In this document: positions 19,651 to 27,958 of the stretch, one piece after another | Numbering within the stretch: the first letter of the stretch is position 1 | How the letters are laid out: each line of letters begins with the position of its first letter | Position numbers and translations under genes: made by a program | Assembly: GCA_965226945.1 (NCBI GenBank) | Contig: OZ245717.1 | Coordinates: 1,178,001-1,242,000 of the forward strand | DNA: 64,000 nt | Origin: SYLG01 sp965226945 | Lineage (GTDB): Bacteria; Planctomycetota; Planctomycetia; Gemmatales; Gemmataceae | Direction of reading: 5' to 3' | Notes under the pieces: model-generated | What the model saw: the letters and a program-made list of their open reading frames with translations, nothing else | What the model was told of the DNA's origin: nothing | Databases searched by the model: none

Positions 19651-20454
19651 ATGGCGACGGAACCCCCGGTTAGGGCTCAAGTCCGATCGCGGCCCTTTGG
19701 CCGCTATTTCAAAGAGATCCATTCCTATTCGGTGCTGCCAAGCACCAACGACCTCGCCTTGCAAGAAGCCGCGGCCGGCGCTCCACCTTATCGGGTCATC
19801 GTCGCCGGTTATCAGACGAAAGGCCGCGGACAGCAAGGCCGCACCTGGTTGGCCGACCCGGGGCGATCGCTTCTCTTGAGCCTGACGTTGCCGACCGGTT
19901 TGCCCTGGGCCCGTCCTTCCACCTGGTGCGCGCTCGTTGCCGTCACCCTGATCGATCTCATCAAAGCCGAGGCGGGCGTAAATCAGGACGCGGTTCGGCT
20001 CGCCACGATCAAGTGGCCCAACGATATCCTGGTCGAAGATCGCAAACTCGCCGGCATTCTCATCGAGCAGTCCCATGCGGTCGTGGTGGGAGTGGGACTG
20101 AATTTGAATCAGTCCGCATCCGACTTTCAGACTTCGGCGCTCAATCAGGCGACCTCCTTGAGCCAGATATTCGGCGGCCAATCCATCGACCGCGACAGGA
20201 TCCTTGAAGTGTTCCTTGGAGGTTTCGAAAAGCGCCTGAACGAAATGGAATCGGGAGATCGGGAGACTCTCGAATCGGCCTGGAACCAGGGCCTCAAACT
20301 GGAGGGAACGGAAGTTTTGGCCGAAACGACCCGGGGCACGGAGCGCACGTTCGTCAAAAAAATCGGTTTCAGCGAACTGGTGCTGCAATCCGAAGAAGGT
20401 CATGAAAGCCGCTTTCTTCCCGAAGAAATCCGCCACCTCTTTCCCATCAAGTAA
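19651..20454 (+). CDS. birA: Biotin--[acetyl-CoA-carboxylase] ligase, no HTH domain
   Basis: Biotin protein ligase activates biotin with ATP and attaches it to carboxyl-carrier proteins. The protein shows the catalytic KGRGQQGRTWLADPGRSLLL loop (about residue 57), TIKWPNDILVEDRKLAGIL (about 120) and the VVVGVGLNLNQ strand. It lacks the N-terminal helix-turn-helix of bifunctional BirA, so it is a class I ligase without repressor function. ATG 19651 gives 267 residues; an in-frame TTG at 19642 overlaps the nadC stop codon and would add three. The close junction with nadC implies coupling. The next gene is another cofactor ligase of the same fold. Confidence 0.93.
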   Translation: MATEPPVRAQVRSRPFGRYFKEIHSYSVLPSTNDLALQEAAAGAPPYRVIVAGYQTKGRGQQGRTWLADPGRSLLLSLTLPTGLPWARPSTWCALVAVTLIDLIKAEAGVNQDAVRLATIKWPNDILVEDRKLAGILIEQSHAVVVGVGLNLNQSASDFQTSALNQATSLSQIFGGQSIDRDRILEVFLGGFEKRLNEMESGDRETLESAWNQGLKLEGTEVLAETTRGTERTFVKKIGFSELVLQSEEGHESRFLPEEIRHLFPIK

Positions 20455-20478
20455 GCGAGAGAAAGAAAGAGAGAAAAC

Positions 20479-21192
20479 TTGCAATTGTTTTTGCAATCGT
20501 TTGGCGACATCGAAACGAACCTGGCCGTGGACGAGGCGCTTCTCCTGGAGGCGGAGGCGCAAAAGCGGGGGGAAACGTTGCGGCTTTGGGAATGCCCCAC
20601 ACCCGCCGTCGTGATCGGCTCCGGAGGAAAACTGGCCGAAGAGATCAACGAGCCGGCCTGCCGTGCGGCCAACACTTCTTTTTGCCGCCGCTCAAGCGGC
20701 GGCGGCACGGTCGTTCTCGGCCCCGGATGCCTTTGCTACAGTTTGGTGCTTTCCCTGGAAGCGCGGCCTTACCTCGAAGGGATCACCCCCTCTTATCAGT
20801 GGATCTTGCAGGAAGTCGGTCGGGCTCTGAAAGGCATCTGCAAGGCGAGTACCAACGGCTCAAGCGACCTGGAATTTGAAGGACGCAAGTTTTCCGGCAA
20901 CGCCCAACAGCGTAAACGGCTCTACATCCTTCATCACGGCACCCTCCTTTACGATTTCGACATTGGCTCGATTGCGCGGTTATTGCCGCATCCGCCTCGC
21001 GAACCCGAATACCGCAAGGGCCGCGACCATGATTCGTTCGTCGAGAATTTGCCCGTATCGAGATCGGTTTTGGTGGAGAAGTTGACCGAGGTCTTCAAGG
21101 CCCATGAACCGGCCCCTGTCCCGGACGCGGCGCTCATTCGCGATCTGGTGACCACCAAGTACGCGACCGCCGATTGGGTGCGTCGGCGTTAA
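20479..21192 (+). CDS. Lipoate--protein ligase A family protein
   Basis: A 237-residue protein of the LplA/LipB/BirA superfamily. Near the N-terminus are NLAVDEALLLEAEAQ and LRLWECPTPAVVIGSGGK. The lipoyl/octanoyl-binding motif RRSSGGGTVVLGPGCLCYSL, the SNGSSDLEFEGRKFSGNAQQRK-type lysine loop (present as TNGSSDLEFEGRKFSGN) and HHGTLLYDFDI follow. It could be a lipoate ligase or an octanoyltransferase of the LipM type; the sequence alone does not decide. The start is TTG at 20479, 24 bp after birA, within a GA-rich leader. Confidence 0.85.
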   Translation: MQLFLQSFGDIETNLAVDEALLLEAEAQKRGETLRLWECPTPAVVIGSGGKLAEEINEPACRAANTSFCRRSSGGGTVVLGPGCLCYSLVLSLEARPYLEGITPSYQWILQEVGRALKGICKASTNGSSDLEFEGRKFSGNAQQRKRLYILHHGTLLYDFDIGSIARLLPHPPREPEYRKGRDHDSFVENLPVSRSVLVEKLTEVFKAHEPAPVPDAALIRDLVTTKYATADWVRRR

Positions 21193-21343
21193 AACCGCGA
21201 GACCTTGGGCGAACCCTCTCGCAAATCGAGCAAGAATACGAAAATCGGTCCGTCACATTCCCGCGCATTTTGGCCAGATCCTGCATATTCTGCATGTCCT
21301 GCATAGGAATGATCCAAAGCACCCTCTCCAGGGAGAATCGTTC

Positions 21344-23086
21344 ATGGTTGAGAACACCGAATCGATCACGCCGAAGAAAGAACGATCCTGGTCGTCCGGC
21401 GTCAACATCGTGACCCATCTGCGGCAATCGTCCGCCGCCAAGGAAACGACTCTGGGCGACTACCTGATCCAAAGGCTCGCCGATCTGGGCGTGGGGCATG
21501 TCTTCGGCATTCCGGGTGATTACGTCCTTGGGTTCATGAAGAAGCTCGAGGCGAGTCCGATTGAACTCGTCGGCACAACCAACGAATTGTGTGCCGGTTA
21601 TGCCGCCGACGCCTATGCCCGTATTCGCGGTTTGGGAGTCGCCTGCGTGACCTACGCGGTCGGCGCGTTCAGCCTGGCCAATGCCATCGCGGGCGCTTAT
21701 GCGGAAAAATCGCCGGTGCTCATCATTAGTGGTGCGCCCGGTGTTAGGGAAAGGCGGCGTAAGGGGTTGCTTCACCACATGGTAGGCGACGCAGGGACCC
21801 AGCTGCGGGTGTTCCAACAGATCACGGCCGCCAGTTCCTGCCTCGACGATCCGCTCACGGCGGCGCGGGAAATCGACCGGGTGCTCGCGACCTGCCTGCG
21901 CACCAAGCAACCGGTTTATCTCGAAATTCCACGCGACAAGATCGACATGGCGATCCGCCACGATCATCACCCAATCGACGAAGCGCCGCAGAGCGATCCC
22001 GACGAACTGGCCGAAGCGATCGGCGAGGCTTCCTGGCTTTTGGGCCGCTCGGCAAAACCGGTCATGCTCGCGGGCATCGAGGTCCATCGCTTTGGGCTGG
22101 AGCCCGAAGTGCTCGCTTTCGCCGAAAAGCACAAACTGCCGGTCGCCTCGACGCTCTTGAGCAAGTCGGTCGTGCCCGAAAGGCATCCCCTCTATGTGGG
22201 TACCTACATGGGCGGGATGGGCCGCCCCGAAATGACTCGGTTCATTGAAGATTCCGATCAGATTCTTCTGCTCGGCGTACCGCTCACCGATCTGGATACC
22301 GGCATCTTCACCCACCACCTCGCTCCCGAACGGACGATTTACGCGACGGGGGACTCGATCCGCATTCGCCATCATACCTATCAGCATGTGCTGCTTGGCG
22401 ATTTCCTGCGCGGCCTGGCCGAATGTTCCCTGCCGATCTTCAAGCGAACGGTGCCAGTCGCGGTCAATCCGATCAACGCTCCCTGGAAGGTGGAAAGCCC
22501 CAAGAATCCGGTCGTGGTGCAACGCCTCTTTCAAAAGATCAACCAGATCCTTGGCCCCAACCATGCCGTGATCACCGATCCGGGCGATGCCATGTTCGGC
22601 GCGGCCGATCTGTCCGTGCATCAAGGGTCGGAATTTTTGGGATCGGCGTTTTATGCCACACTGGGTTGGGCCGTACCGGCCGCCATCGGCGTACAGATCG
22701 CCAACAGCAACATTCGGCCGATCGTGCTGGTGGGCGATGGCGCGTTCCAAATGACGGGCATGGAACTTTCCACGGCCGTACGCAGGGGCCTCAACCCGAT
22801 CGTCGTGCTCTTCAACAACAAGGGCTACCTGACGGAACGGTTCATCCTCGAAGGCAAGTTCAACGACATTCAAGACTGGGCCTTTCACAAACTGCCCGAG
22901 GTCCTCAAGGGGGGCAAGGGGTTCGAAGTCAACAATGAAGGTGAGTTGGAAGCGGCCTTCACCGAAGCGCTCGCCTGCCCCGATCAATTTTGTCTGATTC
23001 ATGTGCATTTGGCGGCGGACGATTATAGCCCGGCCTTGCGCCGTCTGGCGGAAGCGCTTTCCAAGGAAGCAAGCGGCAAGGGGTAA
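21344..23086 (+). CDS. Thiamine-diphosphate-dependent 2-keto-acid decarboxylase
   Basis: A 580-residue enzyme of the pyruvate/indolepyruvate decarboxylase family; it decarboxylates a 2-oxo acid to an aldehyde using ThDP and Mg2+. The N-terminal Pyr domain has GIPGDYVLGFMKKLE and the catalytic glutamate in TTNELCAGYAADAYAR (Glu81). A central domain follows, and the C-terminal PP domain has VLVGDGAFQMTGMELSTAVRRG (about 464) with FNNKGYLTERFI. The leader of about 35 residues before DYLIQRL is longer than usual and low in conservation. Substrate is not decided by sequence; acetolactate synthase is less likely because the FAD-domain signatures are weak. It lies 150 bp after the lipoate-ligase-like gene. 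Confidence 0.88.
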   Translation: MVENTESITPKKERSWSSGVNIVTHLRQSSAAKETTLGDYLIQRLADLGVGHVFGIPGDYVLGFMKKLEASPIELVGTTNELCAGYAADAYARIRGLGVACVTYAVGAFSLANAIAGAYAEKSPVLIISGAPGVRERRRKGLLHHMVGDAGTQLRVFQQITAASSCLDDPLTAAREIDRVLATCLRTKQPVYLEIPRDKIDMAIRHDHHPIDEAPQSDPDELAEAIGEASWLLGRSAKPVMLAGIEVHRFGLEPEVLAFAEKHKLPVASTLLSKSVVPERHPLYVGTYMGGMGRPEMTRFIEDSDQILLLGVPLTDLDTGIFTHHLAPERTIYATGDSIRIRHHTYQHVLLGDFLRGLAECSLPIFKRTVPVAVNPINAPWKVESPKNPVVVQRLFQKINQILGPNHAVITDPGDAMFGAADLSVHQGSEFLGSAFYATLGWAVPAAIGVQIANSNIRPIVLVGDGAFQMTGMELSTAVRRGLNPIVVLFNNKGYLTERFILEGKFNDIQDWAFHKLPEVLKGGKGFEVNNEGELEAAFTEALACPDQFCLIHVHLAADDYSPALRRLAEALSKEASGKG

Positions 23087-23144
23087 CTTCGCAAGAGGTT
23101 GCAATCTCGATCGACCAAACCCCTCCATGTAATAGGAGGGTTCC

Positions 23145-24794
23145 ATGGTTCATTTCCAAGACGGCACGTCCATTCATGGAGGGATGAAGATGATGGCGAA
23201 GCATGCAAAAAACTGCCTGATATCGGGAGTTCTCTTTGGTTTTTTCTCGCTCATTCTTGTCGCCCAACCGGTGCGCTCGGACGAGCCGCCCAAATCAGAC
23301 GCGGCCAAAACGGCTCAAGCCGGTGGCTTGAATGGCACCTGGATTTTGGAGAAAGTCAACCAGGGGAAAGACCGTTCGATGATCGGATTGGGCTGGTTTT
23401 CCACAATCACCATGGAAAACGGAAAGTTCACCGTTTCGCGTTTTTATCAGTCAAACAAATCCTACACGGGAACCTATGCGCTCTACCCGCAAGCGAAAGC
23501 GATCGACTTAACCACCGATGCTTTCGATTTTGCCGATCTCGGTGCGCCAATGGTCTTCCCGGTCAGTCGTTTGAAATGCCTCTATGACCTTAAGGGAGAT
23601 CGGCTGAACCTCTGTTTCCGGGCGGAAAGCGACAGCCCCCGGCCAACATCTTTTACCATTCCAGAAAACGACGAACGTTTTCTCTACTTCGTTTTGAATC
23701 GAGCGCCGGCGTCGTTCAAGGGTCTGCCTGAAAAGGTTGCCGTTCAGGTGGTGGACCCGGCGGGCAAACCGGTTCAAGGGGCAAAGGTCATGACCTCCAT
23801 GCAGCAGTTCTATCAGCCAGGGAAGACCCAGAGCCGCGAGACCTGGACGCTCGTGGCTCCTAAAGTTACCGATGAAAAAGGACTGGTGCAGCTCAACTAT
23901 GAGGAACTTGGCGGACAAGGCCTCATGGCTTGGCAAAAGGAATCCAACTTGATCGCCGTGGCGGCCACCTCTCCCTGGTTGCTTTCCCAGGCTCCCGTCA
24001 CCAAGGTAACGTTACAGCCGGAATGCCAAACGCGCATCAAGGTGAGCTGCCCTGGGTTGGATGCCGCCAGCGCCAAGGAGAATATCTTTCACACCAACGT
24101 GCAAAATCATGCGGGCCAACCCATCCAACTCGCGTTCGATGTGAGTGGAAATTTCAGTTACCCCCTGCCCCCTGGCGATTACACCGTCATGGTCTATGGC
24201 CGTTCGTTTCGAAAGAAAACGGTATCGTTTTCGGTGCCCGAGGGGAAAAAAGAGTACACCGCTCCCGAAATCGTCGTGGAGGCCTCAAAACTTCCAGGGT
24301 TGGTGGGCAAGCCGGCGCCCTCGCTGCAATCGGCCTCTGGCTGGAAAGGCGAGCCGGTCGATCTGGCAAGCCTCAAGGGGAAGGTCGTTCTTTTGGAGTT
24401 CTGGGGCTACTGGTGCGGGCCTTGCGTGGGATCGATGCCGGTGCTCTTTGCCTTGCATGATCAGTTCAAGGACAAGGGCCTCGTCATCGTCGGCATCCAC
24501 ATCGATATCGAGGGAGATGTGCCCGACGCCGCCGCGCTTGACAAGAAGGTGGCCCAATACCGTAAAGAGATCTGGAAAGGGCGAGATCTCCCCTTCTCGG
24601 TCGGTCTTTTTAACGGCATCAAAACGGACAAGGATAGCGAACGTGGCGTCATCGCCCAGACTTACGGAATCCAAGGCTACCCCACCACGATCCTGATCGA
24701 CCGCGCCGGCAAGGTCGTGGGCGAGTTTCACGCCCGCGAAGAAAAATCGGCCATCAAGGCGATGGAAAAAGTGCTCAACGACACCAAGAAGTAA
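23145..24794 (+). CDS. Exported TIGR03067-like / TlpA thioredoxin-fold fusion protein
   Basis: A signal peptide (hydrophobic run ISGVLFGFFSLILVAQPV) is followed by a TIGR03067-type domain (LNGTWILEKVNQG ... TGTYALYPQAKAIDL), which is typical of planctomycetes. A carboxypeptidase-regulatory-like beta region comes next (VQVVDPAGKPVQGAKVM), another beta domain, and a C-terminal TlpA/AhpC thioredoxin domain. The latter carries the redox motif WCGPC (Cys424/Cys427) in LLEFWGYWCGPCVGSMPVL and the cis-Pro loop YPTTILIDRAGKV. It likely acts outside the cytoplasm on disulfides. ATG 23145 has a strong AGGAGGG; ATGs at 23184-23193 also follow GGAGG and would shorten the n-region to a more usual length. 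Confidence 0.85.
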   Translation: MVHFQDGTSIHGGMKMMAKHAKNCLISGVLFGFFSLILVAQPVRSDEPPKSDAAKTAQAGGLNGTWILEKVNQGKDRSMIGLGWFSTITMENGKFTVSRFYQSNKSYTGTYALYPQAKAIDLTTDAFDFADLGAPMVFPVSRLKCLYDLKGDRLNLCFRAESDSPRPTSFTIPENDERFLYFVLNRAPASFKGLPEKVAVQVVDPAGKPVQGAKVMTSMQQFYQPGKTQSRETWTLVAPKVTDEKGLVQLNYEELGGQGLMAWQKESNLIAVAATSPWLLSQAPVTKVTLQPECQTRIKVSCPGLDAASAKENIFHTNVQNHAGQPIQLAFDVSGNFSYPLPPGDYTVMVYGRSFRKKTVSFSVPEGKKEYTAPEIVVEASKLPGLVGKPAPSLQSASGWKGEPVDLASLKGKVVLLEFWGYWCGPCVGSMPVLFALHDQFKDKGLVIVGIHIDIEGDVPDAAALDKKVAQYRKEIWKGRDLPFSVGLFNGIKTDKDSERGVIAQTYGIQGYPTTILIDRAGKVVGEFHAREEKSAIKAMEKVLNDTKK

Positions 24795-24843
24795 CCCGAA
24801 GACGGGAAACAAACGAGACTGGGCCTTCGCGGTGCCGCTTCGC

Positions 24844-25434
24844 TCACTTCACCCGAATGCCCGTTTCGGCTTCAAGCGCTAGACGGCTGGCGTAGAAGTA
24901 CATCACCATGGCGACAATATAAAATACGATTCCGTTAAGCAGCCCCCCGGCGCCGAACTGATACAGCTGGACGCCCATAAACCCCAGGAAAGCCAGGGCA
25001 GCGAGGACGGACAGGCCGCCGGCCATCCAGGGCAACAGAAGCGCGGCAAACAGGGTGAAGGTTCCGCAGGCGACGCCTGACCAACTAACGATTGGGGCAC
25101 GCTCCAGAAGCACGGCTCTCATCGTTTCGCGTTCGATCTTCAATTCCTCGCGCGCCTTTTCGTACAACTCCTTGTATTTCTCCGGTTCCTTTTCTTCCAT
25201 CTGCCTGAAGTATGTGCGGGTGTCCCTGACCTGCCCGGCAGGCACCAGCGTGGTCATATATTCCCAGACGATTGACTCGGGAAAGTCGGGTTCTCGTTCG
25301 ACCCCGCGCGGCAGCGTATAGAGCACCACGGCGTGCATACCGACCTGAAGGATCCCAAGGATCAAAAGGATATTGCGGGAATTGGTTAGCTTGAGCAAGC
25401 GGGTGCGCGGATCGAACTGAACGACATCGGACAT
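24844..25434 (-). CDS. Four-segment membrane protein of unknown function
   Basis: A 196-residue protein. There is a hydrophobic segment at about residues 20-42, then a charged extramembrane helix (about 75-105, rich in E, K and R). Three closely spaced hydrophobic segments (about 110-185) follow, with FLGFMGVQLYQFGAGGLLNGIVFYIVA. It is convergent with the TlpA gene (24794), and it follows glnN on the same strand after a strong terminator, so it probably has its own promoter in 25435-25470. I do not recognise the family. Confidence 0.7.
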   Translation of the reverse strand: MSDVVQFDPRTRLLKLTNSRNILLILGILQVGMHAVVLYTLPRGVEREPDFPESIVWEYMTTLVPAGQVRDTRTYFRQMEEKEPEKYKELYEKAREELKIERETMRAVLLERAPIVSWSGVACGTFTLFAALLLPWMAGGLSVLAALAFLGFMGVQLYQFGAGGLLNGIVFYIVAMVMYFYASRLALEAETGIRVK

Positions 25435-25470
25435 GGGAGATCAGGCCGGTTGAGTGAGGAGTCTGGGATA

Positions 25471-25495
25471 AAAAAAGGGGGGCCGTTGCCCCCCT
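25471..25495 (-). terminator. Terminator of glnN
   Basis: GGGGGG / CCCCCC stem, 6-nt loop, seven T residues on the minus strand; 80 bp after the glnN stop codon. Confidence 0.85.
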
Positions 25496-25575
25496 TGGTT
25501 GTTCCCCTTCTGCAATCTTAACAGAAGGCGCCATGAATCACGGCAATTCTCCCTTCCCCGAAGGGGAAAAGAAAA

Positions 25576-27756
25576 CTACTTGATGAACAGGATTTCGCGG
25601 TAGGTGGGCAGCGGCCAGAGGTCGTCGGCCACCAGCGTTTCGAGCTTGTCGGCGAGCACGCGCACCGCGTTCATCGACACGATCACCTTGTCGCGGAAAT
25701 ACTTGGCGTGGTCATGCAGCGAGCCTTCGGCGTGGTGGCCGAGGTCGTGATCAAGCTGATGGATCGCCTTGACGAACTCACCAGTGGTGGCGCTGATCGT
25801 CTTGAGCAGTTCCAGGGAACCGGCCGGGTCGACGCCGGCGGCCTTGGTCGCGTTGACCGATTCGGCCACCTGACCCTGGTAACGGATGACGGCGGGCAGA
25901 ATCTGATTGCGCGCCATGAATGCGCTCAACTTGGCTTCGACCGAGACGGTCTTGACGTAGTTTTCGCAAAGGATGTTGAAGCGGCTTTCCAGTTCCTTTT
26001 CCGTGTACACCTTGTACTTGGTGAACAGTTCGGTCGTGTCCTTGCGGACGATGACGGGAAGCGACTCGATCGTGTTGCGGTGGTTCGGCAGGCCGCGCTT
26101 TTCGGCTTCCTTGTGCCACTCTTCCGAGTAGCCGTCGCCATTGAACAAGACCTTCTTCGAGTCCTTGAGGATCGAGGAAAGCAGATCTTGAATCGCCTTG
26201 TTCAGATCCTTCTTCTCGGCAATTGCTGTTTCGAGGGTCGTGGCGACGAAGTCGAGCGATTCGGCCACGATCGTGTTGAGCACGGTGTTGGGGCCGGAGA
26301 TCGTCTGCGATCCGCCGACGGCGCGGAACTCGAACTTGTTGCCGGTGAAGGCAAAGGGGCTGGTGCGGTTGCGGTCGCCAGGGTCCTTGGGAAATTTCGG
26401 CAGCACGGAAACGCCAATTTCCATCGTGCCGCCCTGGATCGTGGAGGTCGCGGGACCTTTTTCGAGTTGCTCCATGATGTTTTGGAGCATGTCGCCCAAG
26501 AAGATCGAGATGATCGCGGGAGGAGCTTCGTTGGCGCCAAGGCGATGGTCGTTATGAGCGCTGGCCACGGTCACGCGCAAGAGTTCGGGGTACTTGGCCA
26601 CGGCGCGAATGACCGCGACGCAGAAGACGAGAAACTGCGCATTGTCGTGAGGATTGTCACCGGGGTTGAGCAGGTTCTCGCCCGCGTCGGTGCTCATCGA
26701 CCAGTTGTTGTGCTTACCCGAGCCGTTGATGCCGGCGAACGGCTTTTCGTGGAAGTAGCAAGCCAGGCCGTAGCAGGAAGCGGTGTTGCGCAGCACCTCC
26801 ATGACCAGCATGTTGTGGTCGGTGGCAAGGTTCGAATCTTCGAAGATCGGCGCGATTTCGTACTGGCTGGGAGCCACTTCGTTGTGGCGGGTTTTGACCG
26901 GTACGCCAAGCTTGTAGAGCTGGGCTTCGCAGTCGGCCATGTAAGCGAGCACGCGTTCGGGGATGGTGCCGAAGTATTGATCTTCGAGTTCCTGGCCCTT
27001 GGGAGGCGTGGCGCCAAAGAGGGTACGGCCGGCGTTGATCAGGTCAGGACGCAACAGGTGGAAGTTGCGGTCGACCAGGAAGTATTCCTGTTCGGGACCG
27101 ACGGTGGTAATCACCCGCTTGGCGGTCTTGTTGCCAAACAGCTTGAGCACGCGCAGGGCTTGCTTGGAAAGCGCTTCCATCGAGCGCAACAAGGGTACCT
27201 TTTTGTCGAGGGCTTCACCGGTCCAGCTCAAGAACGCGGTCGGAATGACGAGGGTGGCGCCGTTGGGGCTTTCCAGAAGGAAGGCCGGGCTGGTCGGATC
27301 CCAGGCGGTGTATCCGCGGGCTTCGAAGGTGGCGCGCAAGCCGCCCGAGGGGAACGAGCTGGCGTCGGGTTCGCCTTGAACCAGTTCCTTACCGGAGAAT
27401 TCGAGGATCGCCTTGCCGTCGCCGGTGGGCGAAACGAAGCTATCGTGCTTTTCGGCGGTCAAGCCGGTCATCGGCTGGAACAGGTGGGTGTAGTGAGTGG
27501 CGCCGCGCTCGATCGCCCAGTCTTTCATGGCGGAGGCAACGATGTCGGCAATGTCGCCGGGCAGGGCGTCGCCTTGCTTGATCGTTTTTTGCAGGGCTTT
27601 GAAAATCGGTTTGGGAAGCCTTTCCCGCTGCGCTGCCTCGTTGAATACGTTGACCCCAAACAGTTCCTTCAGATGGGTTTTCTTGAAATCGATCCTTTCC
27701 AGATCATGCTTCTGGTTGGCGATGATCTTGATGGCGTCTTGACGAGGGGTGCTCAC
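25576..27756 (-). CDS. glnN: Glutamine synthetase type III
   Basis: GSIII ligates ammonia to glutamate with ATP. The protein is 726 residues from GTG 27756 (start VSTPRQDAIKII), matching the family's usual length of about 725. An ATG further upstream (27837) would add 27 atypical residues. Visible features: THYTHLFQPMTGLTAEKHDSF, GPEQEYFLVDRNFHLLRPDL, the NEVAPSQYEIAPIFEDSNLA loop, HEKPFAGINGSGKHNNWS, ANEAPPAIISIFLG and the RNRTSPFAFTGNKFEFRAVG segment. GSIII lacks the type I adenylylation site. It lies downstream of the type I gene glnA on the same strand, separated by three hairpin cassettes (27800-27957) that may uncouple or regulate its expression. Confidence 0.97.
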   Translation of the reverse strand: MSTPRQDAIKIIANQKHDLERIDFKKTHLKELFGVNVFNEAAQRERLPKPIFKALQKTIKQGDALPGDIADIVASAMKDWAIERGATHYTHLFQPMTGLTAEKHDSFVSPTGDGKAILEFSGKELVQGEPDASSFPSGGLRATFEARGYTAWDPTSPAFLLESPNGATLVIPTAFLSWTGEALDKKVPLLRSMEALSKQALRVLKLFGNKTAKRVITTVGPEQEYFLVDRNFHLLRPDLINAGRTLFGATPPKGQELEDQYFGTIPERVLAYMADCEAQLYKLGVPVKTRHNEVAPSQYEIAPIFEDSNLATDHNMLVMEVLRNTASCYGLACYFHEKPFAGINGSGKHNNWSMSTDAGENLLNPGDNPHDNAQFLVFCVAVIRAVAKYPELLRVTVASAHNDHRLGANEAPPAIISIFLGDMLQNIMEQLEKGPATSTIQGGTMEIGVSVLPKFPKDPGDRNRTSPFAFTGNKFEFRAVGGSQTISGPNTVLNTIVAESLDFVATTLETAIAEKKDLNKAIQDLLSSILKDSKKVLFNGDGYSEEWHKEAEKRGLPNHRNTIESLPVIVRKDTTELFTKYKVYTEKELESRFNILCENYVKTVSVEAKLSAFMARNQILPAVIRYQGQVAESVNATKAAGVDPAGSLELLKTISATTGEFVKAIHQLDHDLGHHAEGSLHDHAKYFRDKVIVSMNAVRVLADKLETLVADDLWPLPTYREILFIK

Positions 27757-27799
27757 GGGAAGGAATCTCCTTTTTTTACTTAAAAAAAACACCAGAGAA

Positions 27800-27957
27800 C
27801 CGGTTGGGAGTGCCAGGCCCATTGCCTGACCGTACACCGTCCCGGGGAGAGATTTTAGACCCAGCCAGGCCCAATGCCTGACCGTTCACCGCGCGGGTGA
27901 GAGTTCTTAAACCCAGCCAGACCCCAGGCCTGGCCATTCACCGCGCGGGTGAGAAGC
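27800..27957 (-). repeat. Three tandem double-hairpin cassettes between glnA and glnN
   Basis: On the minus strand, three imperfect units of about 52 nt start right after the glnA stop codon (about 27957-27907, 27906-27854, 27853-27800). Each contains CACCcgcgcGGTG, then AACGGTCAGGC..GGGCCTGGCTGGGT, i.e. two small stems, with an A/T-rich joint between units. The third unit is the most diverged. They could be RNA regulatory elements, processing sites or REP-like repeats. Confidence 0.75.
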
Positions 27958-27958
27958 T

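Noticed and set aside
21134..23146. 670-codon minus-strand frame opposite the keto-acid decarboxylase
   Set aside because: The plus-strand frame has full enzyme motifs; this one has none.
25708..27783. 691-codon open frame on the plus strand opposite glnN
   Set aside because: It mirrors glnN codon structure, has no domain character and no ribosome-binding site; long antisense frames are expected in GC-rich genes.
27800..27957. Glutamine riboswitch (glnA or downstream-peptide motif)
   Set aside because: Gene context fits, but I could not match the conserved core of those motifs; left as an unassigned repeat element.
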